In this document: piece after piece, positions 37,538 through 49,793 of the stretch | How positions within the stretch are numbered: the first letter of the stretch is position 1 | Layout of the letters: the number at the start of each line of letters is the position of its first letter | Assembly: GCA_027886175.1 (NCBI GenBank) | Contig: JAJNNQ010000016.1 | Span: forward strand, 2,583,501 to 2,647,500 | Length of the DNA: 64,000 nt | Reading direction: 5' to 3' | DNA from: Phylloscopus collybita | Lineage: Eukaryota; Chordata; Aves; Passeriformes; Phylloscopidae | The notes under the pieces: model-generated | Told to the model about the DNA's origin: nothing | The model's database searches: none | Seen by the model: the letters and a program-made list of their open reading frames with translations, nothing else | Program-made: the position numbers and the translations under genes

Positions 37538-40500
37538 GGGTTTTCCAACATCCCTGTGCCTAAGTGGGCTGCCAGAGCTGTCACCAGAGCTCTGCCCAAT
37601 TCCTGGAGCACGGAGCTGGTGTTCCAGGCACAGCACTGCAGGGCTGAGTTCTATGGGAAAAAAGTCAAGGAGCACTGTCTGCAGGAATCATGCAGGCCAG
37701 TCCAAATTCCAGCAGAGGAATCCCTGGATGATAATTTTTTTAGAAGGTTTCTGGCCTCTAGTGGGTGGAAGTCAAAATTAGAAAAATATCTGAGATGATG
37801 AATGGCTCAGAGGAGAACAATCTAATTGTTTTGACGAAAGCTGTTTTGTAGATTAAACTCAGAGCCTACAGCACCAGCCATTGAACTTCTCAAGCCCTCA
37901 TTCTTCTCTTTTTTTTTTTCCCCTCCCCTTTCTTTGATTATCTATTCCTAATCTCCTGTTTCTGGACACACAGGTAGAATGAGCCCTGGTGCATGAAGTA
38001 TTTGTTATCCTAAGGCTTTTTTTGTGCACTCCTCCTGTCTGATAGTTAAACACAGATTCCTTCTCTGCTGGTGTGTGGGCCTCTTCACTAGGCACAAAAC
38101 CCTGCACTGCAGGTCATCTGTCCTTTTGGTGCCTGAAGAAGGAAAAAGCGCCATTGAGGATGTTATATATACTAAATATATATATTAGAATATATATTTA
38201 TATTCTAAATATAAATAAATAACATTATAATGCCTTGAAGTGACACCATGCAGCTGCAACAGCTGGAGGGTGCTGTAAGAGCTGCTTTGGGCCTCTGGTG
38301 TAATGGACCTGTCCAAATCTATTGCTAAACCTGTCTCATTCCCTTTTTTGCCAATCCTTCTGCCCATCTCTTTCATCTTTTTTTGATGCCTGTGTGTCAC
38401 TGCTTCTCTTTGTTTTTAACATCACCTTTCCCATTGTTTTAATTTTCCTCTTTCATCCTTGTGTTGTTTTTTATCTGGAGCACAGTGCAGATTTGTTTCT
38501 ACAGCTTTTCCTCCTGAGTAGCTGTCAGCCTTTTTCACTCTGCTCCAGGTAACAATTTTATTTTAAGTGTTCATAAAGGAGATACAAGCTGTGATGGGTG
38601 GTGTGGCCTAATAAATTTAAAAGCATTGGAGGCTGTGGTGACCAGAGATCCTCTGCTCTGACTTACACCAAAAGAAATGAACCTGAGCTGGTGCTGGCTT
38701 CCTGTCATTGGCACAGTGTGGCAATTCTGGTGGAACAGGGCTCTGCCATTCCAGGTGATGGAAAAAAAGCCAGTGCTGCTCTCAGCTGGGGGAAGTGTTA
38801 ACTTGGCACTCAGGGAGTGGATGAATGCAGGCACCATTTCAGATGTGAGCTGCTTCATTCACAGGTTTTTCAGCAGGGCTGGGAAGGGAAGATGGAGCAT
38901 ATTCCAATAGAAATGGCCTTTGAACTCTGTTTTTGTATACTACAGGGTAGGAGAAATTAGTGGAGTGGGTGACTATTGTTTGGTTTTGTATGTTTCTACA
39001 ACTTCGAGATCAAGGAAATCCTGAGGCCTGACAAGAGGGTTCTGTTTTTAAATAAGTAATACATAAAATTTAAGCATCAATTGTCTTGAATTCCACTTGG
39101 TGAATGAGTCCTGATGCCTGCATGATACTTTTGCTGTTTATTAATCTGATGTGGCCCTCCTTTGCTTTGGACAAATGGCATCAAGACATAAAATTAATAA
39201 ACTCTCCATGAGTGTTGCTCACAATGAGAGCTGGCAACAGACAACATCAACTAGTTTCCCATGAGAAACAAAGAAATATCAAAGGGCTGTAAATAGGATT
39301 GCATTTTCTGTTTGCCAGATGAAAATGGGACATGTTGATGGCCTTGAATGCCTTGCCCATTTTGGCACAGCTTTGCATTTTCAGTGGCTTAGCTGCTTGG
39401 TCTGAGATGTAAAAGACCAAACAGTGCTCTTGGGTGGTGAGAGAAGCCTCCCAGCATTTTAAAACAGCAAAATCACTGTTATTCTTGCTGCTGTCACTCT
39501 TCTTCTGAATAAAAAAGACTGATGGCCTTTCTTAGTTTATTACAGCTCTCTCCCTCTGGACAGGATATTTTGTCCTCCCCTTGCACATTGAGGTTTATTT
39601 GGGTTCCCCTGCTCAGAATTTGTCATTGTACCCTCCCTCCTGTGTTACAGGCAAGGGAAGGAACATCCCAAAGCTTTTTCTTGGGTTTGGTTTTTAGACT
39701 GAGCTGTTGCAGATCTTGAAGAAGAACAAAAACACTGTGAGAAGGATAACAGAATACCCCCTCAGTAATAAGAATTAGGAAGTTTCTAATTTGGAAGTCA
39801 AATAGTCACCCTACCTGGAAAAGAAACTTTCACTGAGAAGCCTCTCTGACTTGTGTTCACATAACCTTTAGACTTTGGCAGCAAGTGGCCACCTGAAAGA
39901 TAAAACTGTCCCTCCAATCATGTTTAATTCAACTAAAATCTACTCTCACAGGGAAATTGGTGTAAAACCCGAGGACACTGAAGCTTAGGGTCTGGCACAC
40001 CAAGGTATTTTTCTCACTGCCTTTCCCTTATTTTCTAATCCAATTCTGTGCTGCCACAAAACAGAGTTAATGTTCATAGGATGTTTCAGCATCATGCTTG
40101 GATGCTTAGATACCCAGAATTCATTCTGTTGTGTACTGCTGGTCAATAAACTGTTATTTCTGCTTTGTTGGGATGAGGAATAACATTTGATTTCCAGAGG
40201 CCTTGTCTTTTTCTTCCATATTTTTTTTTTTCTTTTATAGTTTGGGCAACAATGACTTGAACTCTGACTAGTTGCAGTAACATTTATTTGTGAGCCAATG
40301 TCCTTGAGACAAAACAAACACATTGCTTTGCCTAATGTGGTTATCTTTCCTATTCCAAAAAATATGCAAGGCTATAAAGAAAAATGTTTTGCAACCCCAT
40401 ATCCTCTTTCTCCCGTGGTTACTGTTGCATGGCAAATAATATGCATTATGGTATTTAGATAGCTAAGCTTTTGCTCTGTGGTCAACCACAAATTTTTTTT

Positions 40501-41101
40501 CTGGAGTCAATGGAAGATTCAAATACTGGAGGAATCTGGATGTGAGTCAGCAGATACTGACCAGAGCTGGGGGAAAAAATTATTTCTGTCTTTAAATTTT
40601 CATGGATTTAAAACCTTCCTGAAAATTCATCGGGATGCACAGAAGGAGCTTGTTAAATAGGAGAGCAGAAAGGGACACACACTTGCAGTCTGATCCATTT
40701 TCAGGTCTGGCAGGATTGAAGGTTGAAATCCCACTCTGTGCAGCTGGGGGTGGATGTTGGGTGAAAATGTGGGAGCATCTTGCCATCCTGCACTGTGCTC
40801 TTTGCTGGTCATGAACTCTCTTTACAGCTGCTCTGCACTGAATGAAGAATTAAATAATGCTTTTCCCCTTTTTCTTTTAATGTCAGCTGGAGTGATTCCA
40901 GGTATAGTGCAGGTAGCAAACAATCCCACTCCTGAACACCCTTGAGGCTGATGACACGGTGGTGCTGACCTGAGATGCAGGATGTACGTGCCAATTATTC
41001 CTACTTCACCTTAATTCTCTTTTCTCACCACTTAGCTTAATGCTTAAATATTAGATAGACCTTTCTTTGATTCAGCTAGAGCTAAGGTGTTTGCTCAGCT
41101 G
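37538..41101. other. Non-coding stretch, no gene recognised
   Basis: No gene recognised. It includes an AT-rich palindromic patch near 38164-38222. A plus-strand AATAAA context near 40145 was examined and not accepted as an LTR. Confidence 0.5.
38164..38222. repeat. (TA)-rich tract with a 10-bp hairpin
   Basis: TA-rich DNA in which TTAGAATATA (38185-38194) and TATATTCTAA (38199-38208) form a perfect inverted repeat with a 4-nt loop. Confidence 0.75.
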
Positions 41102-41159
41102 GATATTTCTACAGAAAATGCCCATTTCTGTAGAAATATCAAATTTCTACAGAAATATC
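41102..41159. repeat. Perfect 16-bp inverted repeat plus a third related arm
   Basis: Arms GATATTTCTACAGAAA (41102-41117) and TTTCTGTAGAAATATC (41125-41140) are exact reverse complements with a 7-nt loop. A third related unit, TTTCTACAGAAATATC, follows at 41144-41159 and matches the second arm with two changes. Local duplication plus inversion, or a cruciform-mediated rearrangement, would produce this. Confidence 0.9.
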
Positions 41160-42054
41160 AACTGCAAATTTCGTTGATCTGGTTTGGGGAGGTTTGCCCC
41201 GTCAACTCCTACATATTTTATCAAAATAATTGCAACTGCCTCTGGATGTGTGTTTCACAGGAGTAATGGCCTAAAATATCTCAAATAAAATGTGTAATTA
41301 GCAAAGCAGATGGTGAGTGAGAAAACAGAAGTGGATTATGCCCAATAAGGTTTTGAAATGTGATGTGGAAGCTGTGTAAGAGAAGACCCTCAGTAGCAGA
41401 AACCTTCTTCTCCGAGGTCAGGCATAATAAAAGCCCAGAAGAAATGTGTAAGATGAATGAAAAGCTGTGGGGAAAGAGGCTGATGGGGTAGTCAGCCTTT
41501 AAAAATAGTTAACCTCCGAGTCCTTGGAATGTCTGAAAATCCTGAACTGAGTCTTTGGATTCTTTGGTTTTTCTCTGCTGAGTGACTCCACACTCCTGCT
41601 TGTGAAACGAAGACTGCAAAGAAAAAAAAAAAAAAAATACAAGACATTCACCAGTCTTGGACATGAGCAAATTTCATTAGAACTGGGACAAACCCCTAAC
41701 TTCTGCTCCTGAGATGGGGGCAGAAGCTGCTTTAGTGTCAGAGAGAAGCAAGGCTGAACTTGGAAGGATTAACGTGGCTGTGGTGAAACCTTCATCAGAA
41801 GGGCTGTCCAAACAGGGTTTTTGTCCTTGACACACGTGCACTTCAGTCCTGCCTGCTTGTGCAGCCAGCACGGACCTCAGCAGCAGAAGACAAGATAATT
41901 AAGAAAATTAAAGTGGCAGTCTGACGACTTCTGATCAAAGAGGCATTGGTGTGAGAGAAAGAGAATGCCTTTTAAAAATAGGTGGTTCTGTGTGCTGCTG
42001 CAGACTGAACTAAGTTTTATGACCATGTTCTTTTTTGCAAAAATCTATAAATAC
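41160..42054. other. Non-coding stretch, no gene recognised
   Basis: Nothing recognised beyond a short A run near 41621-41637. Confidence 0.5.
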
Positions 42055-42170
42055 TTTTTTTTTTTTTGACGGGGGACAGGGAGGGGGAGGGAGGGGGGGA
42101 GGGAGGTTAGGAGGGGAATGAGAACGAAATAAAACAAAATTCCTTTTTTTTTTCTTTTTTTTTTTTTTTT
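42055..42170 (+). repeat. G-rich tract (quadruplex motif) flanked by T runs
   Basis: A T13 run (42055-42067) is followed by G runs of three to seven separated by single A, GA or CA across 42071-42116. After an A-rich spacer come further T runs at 42144-42170. At least four G runs of three or more with short loops satisfy the usual G-quadruplex pattern on the plus strand. The tract is also an almost pure purine strand, so triplex formation is possible. Confidence 0.8.
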
Positions 42171-42839
42171 CCTTTTCAAATGGAATGCTAACCAATCCCT
42201 TGGCAACAAAGGCTATGTTTATTTTTAATTAAAAAATACCATAGCTGGGTTGACTTCAGTTTTCCCAGCTGCTATTCTTCCATCACAACAGCTCTCTGGC
42301 CTCTTTTCCCTTGCTGATTTCTTTCATCATTTGCACTTAGCTTGTATGTGTTACATGGATTTTATATAATATTTCCTACCACTGAAAGCAAGGCTAACAG
42401 TCTGAACAAGTAGCTGGGGCTCAGTCATCTTGATTTTCATCTACACTACCTGAGCATGCCCTTCCTTTTGGAAAAGTTTTAGGTGTGACCAGGATAACTC
42501 TTCTTCCACGTGCACATTCCTTGCTGTTTATGTGGCTGCCAGGCGAGGAGAGATTTAAAACTGCATTTTGAACTCGGGAGTTTGTAGTTCATTAAAATAA
42601 ATGGAGCGGGTTTGGCAAGGCTCAGGTGTCACTGAGCACACAGGTAGTGTCTGAAGGCTGACAAGCAGCCTTGGTGGTTTTTTTTTTTTTTTCCTCTAGA
42701 TGATGGATTGCAAGCTGCCAGGCTTTGTGTTTGCACGTTGAGTGAGAAGTTAGAGAATAGACATGCTTGCCATGCCTTCTTCTCCTGAAATACTCCCCCA
42801 TGGGCTCCTGTGGCTGGCTCAATTCCTTGAGGGGCTTTG
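42171..42839. other. Non-coding stretch, no gene recognised
   Basis: No gene or element recognised. A short T run is present near 42679-42692. Confidence 0.5.
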
Positions 42840-43095
42840 GAGGAATATCTCAGGGAAACAGGGTAAAAGATTCCAGAAGAGGCTCTCACCCCCTGGGATC
42901 AGCCCAAGGCTTTATTCTCCAAGGGTTCCAGGGGAGAAAGAGAAAGAACAAGGAAGAACAGGAACTTATCTCCTCTTCTGCTCAGGAAAGATAGCTGGAC
43001 CTCAGCCAGTAGGGTCAAGATAGGAAGGAAGGGTCAAACTCCATGGTCACAGGCTTCAGGGGGTTCTGGGGGAAAAACCATGCCCCAGAGGAATA
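42840..43095 (-). mobile_element. Possible LTR or insertion bounded by an 8-bp direct repeat
   Basis: On the minus strand, GGAGAATAAAGCC (about 42919-42907) places a polyadenylation hexamer before a U5-like segment (GGGTGAGAGCCTCTTC). The octamer GAGGAATA occurs on both sides (42840-42847 and 43088-43095) and could be a target duplication. The enclosed ends lack TG...CA termini and inverted repeats, so class assignment is open: an LTR fragment, a different insertion type or coincidence. Confidence 0.3.
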
Positions 43096-43628
43096 CAGCA
43101 TTCTCCTGCAGCTTTATTTCCTCCATCCACAGGGCAGGACAGGAAGAAGTCAGGGTGCTGACCCATTTTTCAGCACCTGGTGACAAAGCTGATCACTCAC
43201 GTGGTGGAGCTGATGGTGCCCATCTGCGACCATCAGTCTGCTTTCCTGAGGACCCTAAAATCTCAATATTTGTGTAGACATCTAGGGGCCCTTCAGTGTT
43301 CAGGTGTGTGTCTGCTCCTTGCTGCAGGCATTTTTAAGCTAATGAAAGCTGAGATGGGAACGCTGTAGCCCTGGAGGGTTTTTGTGCCAGTCATCTCTGT
43401 TAAACACTGCCAGCAGCAGTGGGAGCTGAAAGCATCAAACCTCAGCTGCTCCCAGGCAGTAGCTGGAAGAAAATCAGTGGTTTGTTGGGTCACTGGAAAC
43501 AGACTGTGGGAGAAGGTATGTATATTAATCACCAGTGATGTGGCTACTGGGACACTCTTTGTGATGCCTGAGTTGCAAGCTTTCCATACCTACTAAAGCC
43601 ACTTCAGGAAAGTTCTTTGCATTGGGGT

Positions 43629-43629
<1 letters not shown>
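43096..43629. other. Non-coding stretch, no gene recognised
   Basis: Short open frames only. Nothing recognised. Confidence 0.5.
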
Positions 43630-43670
<41 letters not shown>

Positions 43671-43694
43671 TGTTTTTTTTTTTTTTTTTTTTTT
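43630..43694. repeat. poly(T) tract, 40 + 22 bp
   Basis: T40 (43630-43669), a GTG interruption, then T22 (43673-43694). Confidence 0.95.
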
Positions 43695-45625
43695 GCATTG
43701 TTCCTGAGTTAAGTGGCAGCATTCTGGTGCACTGTGATGCTTTTCCTCTGTGGAAGTTTAGCTCTGTTCACCTTGCCTCAGTCAAAAGGCAGAAAGGCAA
43801 GCCCAAAGGCATATGAGTGCTTGTAATTTGAAGAAATTTATGTTATCCAAGCACTTCTAAGACACAAAAAGGGAGAGATGGAGATTGATGGGAACAACGC
43901 CCCAAAACAGATAGGATCAGAGGTAGGAGATATCAGGACAACAATAAAGAGAAGGAGGAAGAGAATCTGGGCCAAGACATTGGTTCAAATTTGGTATAGC
44001 AGGAATGTGAAGAGAGTGAGCAAATAAGCTGGAGAGCAGTGAGGGAAAGCAGGAGAAGAGCAGAGGAAAAAATGAGGCAAAACCATCAAGATGTGATGCA
44101 AATAAAGACACAGGAAAACTTCTGGGATGGAATAAGTGGATCTGAGGTAGGTTATCCTGTGAGGAAGGTGAGAGAGAAGGGAAGTAGAAAGTGAAAAGAA
44201 TCAATTTTTTTCTTCTTCTTCTTTTCTTCCATTGCAACGTTTCTGGAGGATGGTTCAGCAAACTGGTGTGTGCTTCCTGTGGGAACTGGAATGCTGTGTC
44301 CTTCCCTTGTTTTTGCAGTGGAGCAGCACTGGCTCATTTCCAGTTTCTTGTTTTGGCATGTAAATGCATTACCCCTTGTAAAGATGGTTTATTTGAGATA
44401 GTACTTAAAGATTTGACAGTGATCAAATAAAATGCAATGCTTGTGGTCAACTTAATCATTTGTCCCAAGTCTTTATAGGCAATTAGAGAATTGAAATCTT
44501 TTGAGCTGAGTGTTACTGGGAAAACACTTGATTGTCTTAGTAGGAAGGAGGTAGGAATTTGGAAACTAAAAGTTAGTCTGAACTAAAAGCTGAAATAAAT
44601 CCAAGAGAAAAGAAAGTGGAACCAAATGTTTCCCTCCACAATATTTGGGAACACTCGTTCTTAGGGTTTAATTTTGACTCCTTTTAGAAACCTTCCCCAA
44701 GGACTACCCTAGAAAATGGAATCAAACCTTTTGCCTCATGGGGAGGATGTTCTCCAGGGACTTCATGCTGTCCTATCTCCACAGAAAAACCCATGTGAAG
44801 GGAAGCCACAGAAGAGGTTCACATGAACCTTCCCTGCTGAGGGAATGCCTTCATTTGCACAAAGCTCTTTTCTGAACTGTTTTATTTTTATGGGAGCTGT
44901 GAGCTCCAGGATCCACAAATAGTAACTTTTAGTGCTGGCACTAATCCTGTCAATCAAAATTCTTCTCAGAAATGCTATTAATTAAACTTCCCTGAACAGG
45001 ATACCGCTCACAGAATTTTCCTTGCATCCCCCTCTCTTCCAACACCCATCTCCACTAGTGTTTCCAATCAGTAGCTGAAGAGGAGAAAATCAGAGCTTTC
45101 ACAAGAGACTCTTTTTTTGTTGTTGTTGTTTCAAATTTTTTTACCTTACTTTGTTTCTTTTGAGCAGATTATTTTATTTGAAACGTTGAATGATGCTAGC
45201 AGCTGTCAAAATATGCTTTAAAGCAGGCAGTTTCCATTTACTGTCTGTTGGAAGAGACTACTTTCTGAATTATTATGCAGTATTCTTTACTGGATTATTA
45301 ACAATTTGGATTAGAGCTCTAAGCTTCCTGGAACCCTTTTCTGAAAGGGACAGCGAATTTGCAAGGAATTTGGGACTTTTTTTTATGAGCAGTAAATGGT
45401 TCCCCTCAGAAGCACGTTCTGTATCCACTGCCAGTGGTGCAGGGGAGCTGGTGTTCAGTTCCCAGATTAAAAACAGGGGTGTTGCAAGCTTTGGCTTTTC
45501 CATTTTAAAAGGTTTGCTCTTCCAAACACGCAGTTTGGGAGGGGGATTCTCTCCTTCAGCTGTCTGTTCCTCGCTGTGTGTGAGGCTTGGCCTGTCCCTG
45601 CTGTCACTGATGTCCCTGTGGGAAC
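43695..45625. other. Non-coding stretch, no gene recognised
   Basis: A purine-rich plus-strand tract spans about 43870-44200 and is followed by a TTC-rich patch at 44209-44231. The 148-codon plus-strand frame ending at 45636 shows no domain and runs into the adjoining LTR. Confidence 0.5.
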
Positions 45626-46075
45626 TGATGCCTTAGGAAGGCTGACCTGAAACAGAGGCTGGACAGAGCTAGAGAATAGAGTAGATAATTATTAAAAGGT
45701 TTCCAGGAGCCACCCTGGGCATTACAGGAGCCTGACCAAGGCTGCACCCAGGCTGGGTTGGGAATGGCCACACACAATGGCTGCCCCATCACGAGATTTT
45801 ACATTTTTATCAGTTTGGGTCCATTTGCATATTCGGGTTTAATTGTCCAATTCCAGCTCCAGGCTGTGAGGTCCCATCCTTCTTGTTCCTCCCTCCAGCC
45901 ACTCTTGTTTGTGCTTTTTGGGCCTGAAAGTTGTCCTTTATGTGCAGCAGGAACAGGATTTGTTTTGTCTGCTTCTTCTGCGAAGAGAGCTTACTGACAC
46001 TTAATATGAGGCTCAAAACTCCATCCTTAGGCAGCACAGAATCTGAAACTGTGAAAGCTGAAACCTGAGGCATCA
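45626..46075 (-). mobile_element. Solo LTR with 4-bp target duplication (ERV1-like guess)
   Basis: The 450-bp element is bounded on the plus strand by TGATGCCTTAGG (left) and CCTGAGGCATCA (right), an 11 of 12 inverted terminal repeat with TG...CA ends. GAAC flanks it on both sides (45622-45625 and 46076-46079), a perfect 4-bp target duplication. On minus, a CTTTTAATAATTATC stretch near 45690 may be a decayed polyadenylation region, and the sequence resembles a passerine LTR as I remember it. A 4-bp duplication is typical of gammaretrovirus-like (ERV1) integrases. No internal sequence remains. Confidence 0.75.
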
Positions 46076-47327
46076 GAACAGCAGATCCTGCATGGAGCAG
46101 CTGAGGAGCACAGCCCTCTGTTTGTTCCTGTGGTCAGTAACTGCTGATCAAAGCAGGAAGAGACGAGCAGTCTGGCTTTCTGCTCTTGTGAGTGCCACTG
46201 CTGTGTGGTTAGCAAATGCTTTCTGCTTGGTAGCACAAATGTGGCCAAGAGAAGGAAGCAAGTGCTGTATTTGCACGGCCAAGGATGCTGTTCCAGCCCA
46301 CATCTGCTCAGATGCACACAGACTTGGCTGGTTTGTTAGCCTCCACTTTGAGGAATCACCATGCAAAGATCTCTCAATCTACTTTTGCTCAGGACAAGCT
46401 CTACCTGGCCCCCCTTTTGGTTGTGTTGAACCTCAGGAGGAACTTTGCTTCCTTTTCCTGCTCTGTGCAGAATGAAACCCTCGATGTAGGGCAGTCACTG
46501 TGTCTGGAAGGTGTTCCCTTCTGTTGAGGGAGCTTCACTGTGAATGTAAGAGGAGTGACTTTCCTTCAAAAATGGGACTTCCCACCCCATTAGGGTGTCC
46601 TGCCACTCGAGTCAGCATAGAGGAAAACTGGCATTTTACCATGGTGGAGGGGAAATTTGTAATTTTCTGTACCTTTGGAGATCAGATGAGTTTCTCATTA
46701 AGAGGATATTAGCAGTGTGGCACAAGGGAGAAGGGGAAGATCTTTCTCCTTCACAAAACATTTCCCCCAGGAGGTGGCTGCAGCCCTCTGGGAGCTCAGC
46801 AGAGCATGTAAATGTGTGTTTAGCCTGAAGCCAGTGGGATTTGACTGTGGTTTTTAAATTTACCTGGAGTGTATTGCTGTGTGAGATGTTTTTATCTACT
46901 TTGAGCTGTTGTTTTGTACTGATGAGCTGTGTGTGTGTGTCTGGGTGAGAAGCCCACAGGTGTCAGCACACCTCTCCTTTCTAGGTTGTGCCAGAGAACA
47001 AATTCCTTGGGCACCTGTTTTTTTGGGTATCCTAGTGATGGATGAGTTTGAGGCTTCTTGTCCCCTCTCCTGCTGGCAACACTTTTGCTAAATCCTGTAT
47101 TGAGAAGCCTTCTTCTTGCACACAGCAAGGAAAAGTTTTAAGTGCTCCCTCTGTAATATCTTCCCAAGTAAAGGAACTGCATGGCAACAGTGGCAACACA
47201 AAAATCAAAAGGAGAAAAGTAGTTCTGGAAGAAGTGGATATTCAAAGAAATTGTTCACCTAGACTATTTTTTTAAAAAAGGTGGTTTCCTGCTGTCATTT
47301 TCATGACTCAAGGGAAAAGAAAAAAAA
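46076..47327. other. Non-coding stretch, no gene recognised
   Basis: Overlapping open frames of 70-127 codons occur on both strands at 46.1-46.8 kb with no recognisable domain. Confidence 0.5.
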
Positions 47328-47344
47328 TGCTGCTGCTGCTGCTG

Positions 47345-47382
<38 letters not shown>
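47328..47382. repeat. Compound (TGC)n-(TTA)n microsatellite
   Basis: Five TGC units, a short TTG transition and about twelve TTA units. The two motifs are joined by intermediate units, so the TTA array probably arose from the TGC array by substitution and expansion. Confidence 0.95.
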
Positions 47383-47383
<1 letters not shown>

Positions 47384-47628
47384 TCAACAGCCAATATTGA
47401 AATCTATGGATAAAATTTCCCAGCTGTAACTTGGGATAAGGCTCAAGCTTAACAGCCACTCTGTGGTTGTCACAGACTGCGACTCTGTCACTGTGGGAGT
47501 GGGGACAGATAACAGTGAAGACAACCAAACCAGAATCTTCTTAAAGGTGCCAGTGAAAGGACAGGAGGAAAAGGACAGAAATAAAAAAATAAAATAAAAA
47601 TTTTTAAAAAAAAGATTCCATATAAATG

Positions 47629-47817
47629 TAGGGGAGAACTTTATTACTGTGAGAGATCAACAGTGGAACAGATTTCCAAGAGAGGCTGTGGTGTCTCCAT
47701 CCTTGGAAATAGCCAAACCCCAACTGGACATGGTGCTGGGACAGCCTGGAGCAGGGAATTGGGCTGGGTCAGCTCCAGAGGAGCTGTCTAACCTGAGCTG
47801 TTCTGTGATCCTGTGAA
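47629..47817 (+). mobile_element. CR1 LINE 3'-UTR fragment
   Basis: The block CAGTGGAACAGATTTCCAAG, then AGAGGCTGTGGTGTCTCCAT, then CCTTGGAAATAGCCAAACCC matches the conserved avian CR1 3' UTR. The copy ends TTCTGTGATCCTGTGAA, the octamer tail typical of CR1. It is 5'-truncated at about 47629 and lies just after an A/T-rich tract. The plus orientation is opposite to the CR1 tip at 16.9 kb. Confidence 0.88.
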
Positions 47818-49793
47818 ATATTTGCTGTTTTTACAGACTGGAGGATGAGCCCCCTTATCTAATAAGTAGCTAACTCAGAGTGCCATAGGTGGGCTGGGTT
47901 ACCTCCTTTGTCACACAGAACGCTCAAATGCACTTTTCAACTATTCTCTGTGTTCCCACTCTCTCCTACTGATGTAATTTCATTTTCCTAAGTGATTACA
48001 TATCTAAGTGGGACTGAAACCCAGGTGTGCTATTTCCAAGGCAGCTTTTTAACCACCTTGCTGTCAGGTTTGGGATTGTGCTGAATCCTTGGTGTGTGCA
48101 TTCCAGAGCCAGCTGTGCATTAGGTGAGTGAGGGCTCTGCCACGGGGATGTTTTTTCAGTGTTGGCAGCTGCTGAACCTAATGGAAAAAAGCTGCCATGG
48201 AGATCAGTAAATATATGGATTCCACCTTTGACTCAGGAAGTCACAAGCTGCTGTAGAGTGTTTGTGGGAAGCATCATTAGATCCTTTCCCTGTCCCTGTG
48301 TTCTACTCTGAACATCTGATGTTGAGATCACTGCTGGGGGATCTCTTGGATAAAATGGAACTCCTGCTACACAGAGTTGGATAAGTGGGCTCCATAACTT
48401 TATTTCCATTCAAAGCTGCCAGGTGTCATGGAGCCAAATCCACTGACAGAGCAGAGGGGAGGGAAACCGTGCTTCCCTTTGTGTGTGCATGCACATACTC
48501 TTAATAACCTTCCCCAACCCACATACAAATGTCACAGGCCAACTGCTGAGGGGCCTTGGATGTGATTTGATTTCCCCAGTTTCTATAATCAAGAGAGCAG
48601 CAGCTCCTCAACTTCTTAACCACAGAGTACTTCTGATCAAGCATTTTTAAGGACTTTTGATAAAGCCTTCCTGTTACTAAAATGGTATTTAATGTCCTGT
48701 GTTATCTGGGAACCTAGTGCCCATGTCAGCTGGAAGTGGAGTGTTGAATGTGCAGTGCTGGGTGTGTGCCAAGGTCTGGGGTGCTCTTAGTGCCATTGCA
48801 CAAGTGAGAGCAGAACATGAACCTAGAGTTTATGGTCAGGGGGATTTAAAGATTGGAGAATCAGTAAAAATGGTGCCAATTTTACCACTGAAGATTACAG
48901 CCCAGAGCGTGTCCAAACCTGAGGGATGTTTGTTGGCTTGGAGGGTTTGGATTTATGGAGTCTGTTTTTTGACCTGGGCCTGAACTTCCTTCACATTTAA
49001 GTTGTATGGAAATTAAATTTTGTAAATTTAATTTAAACATCAAATTAAATGTTTGTTAAATTGCTTGTAACCCTTCACAGTAAGCTTACCATGGAGTTGT
49101 GGTGAGATAGAAGCTCTTTTGGAAGGCAAACACTGTGAGAGAACATTTCAATCATTTTATTCACATCACAAATTATGTTGAACTGGGTTCAGAAAACTGG
49201 TTCTTTAGAGCAGAGCAAATGCAAGGAGAACAGCAGAAAAGGTCTTCATGACTGTGGGAAAGAAAATGAAAATATTTTGGGGGGTTGTCTCCATTTTGTA
49301 AATGTTGAAGAGATTGAAATAGAACAAATGGTCTGAAGCAGAAAAGGGCTTTTGCACCCGGGACCCTCCAAAAGCATCATCTGAATGTCTTGAAATTATT
49401 CCTGCTGAGAGTCAAGTGGGGCACACTAAACAATAGAAATGAGCAAAGTAAGATTTTCAATTTAACGGAAAAGTTGGGAATTAATTCAGTGACCTGGAAG
49501 GGCCTTGTTATTCATGACTGAAGCTCTGGACTGATAGAGCCTGGTCTGCTCTTGCTGTAACCAGGGAGAGGAAGAAGATCTAAAGCTCTTGGTGGTTCTT
49601 TTCATACCCTGATAAACAGGGATGTCTTCTTACATTGTTCTTTTTTTTCTTATGTGAGAGATGCATCAGCATCAAATGGGGGTTGAGATCTCTTGAGTCT
49701 AACACTGAAACTCCTAATACACTGGATCAAATTCTTGGCTTTGGCCACCCCAGTGTTTACAATAATGTCAATCAGTGACAGATGTCTTAAAAC

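Noticed and set aside
40141..40175. Plus-strand AATAAACTG context as a possible LTR poly(A) site
   Set aside because: No TG...CA boundaries, target duplication or second copy in the window could be found.
45190..45636. 148-codon plus-strand frame with hydrophobic segments
   Set aside because: It runs into the LTR beginning at 45626 and shows no family resemblance. Hydrophobicity follows from T-rich codons.
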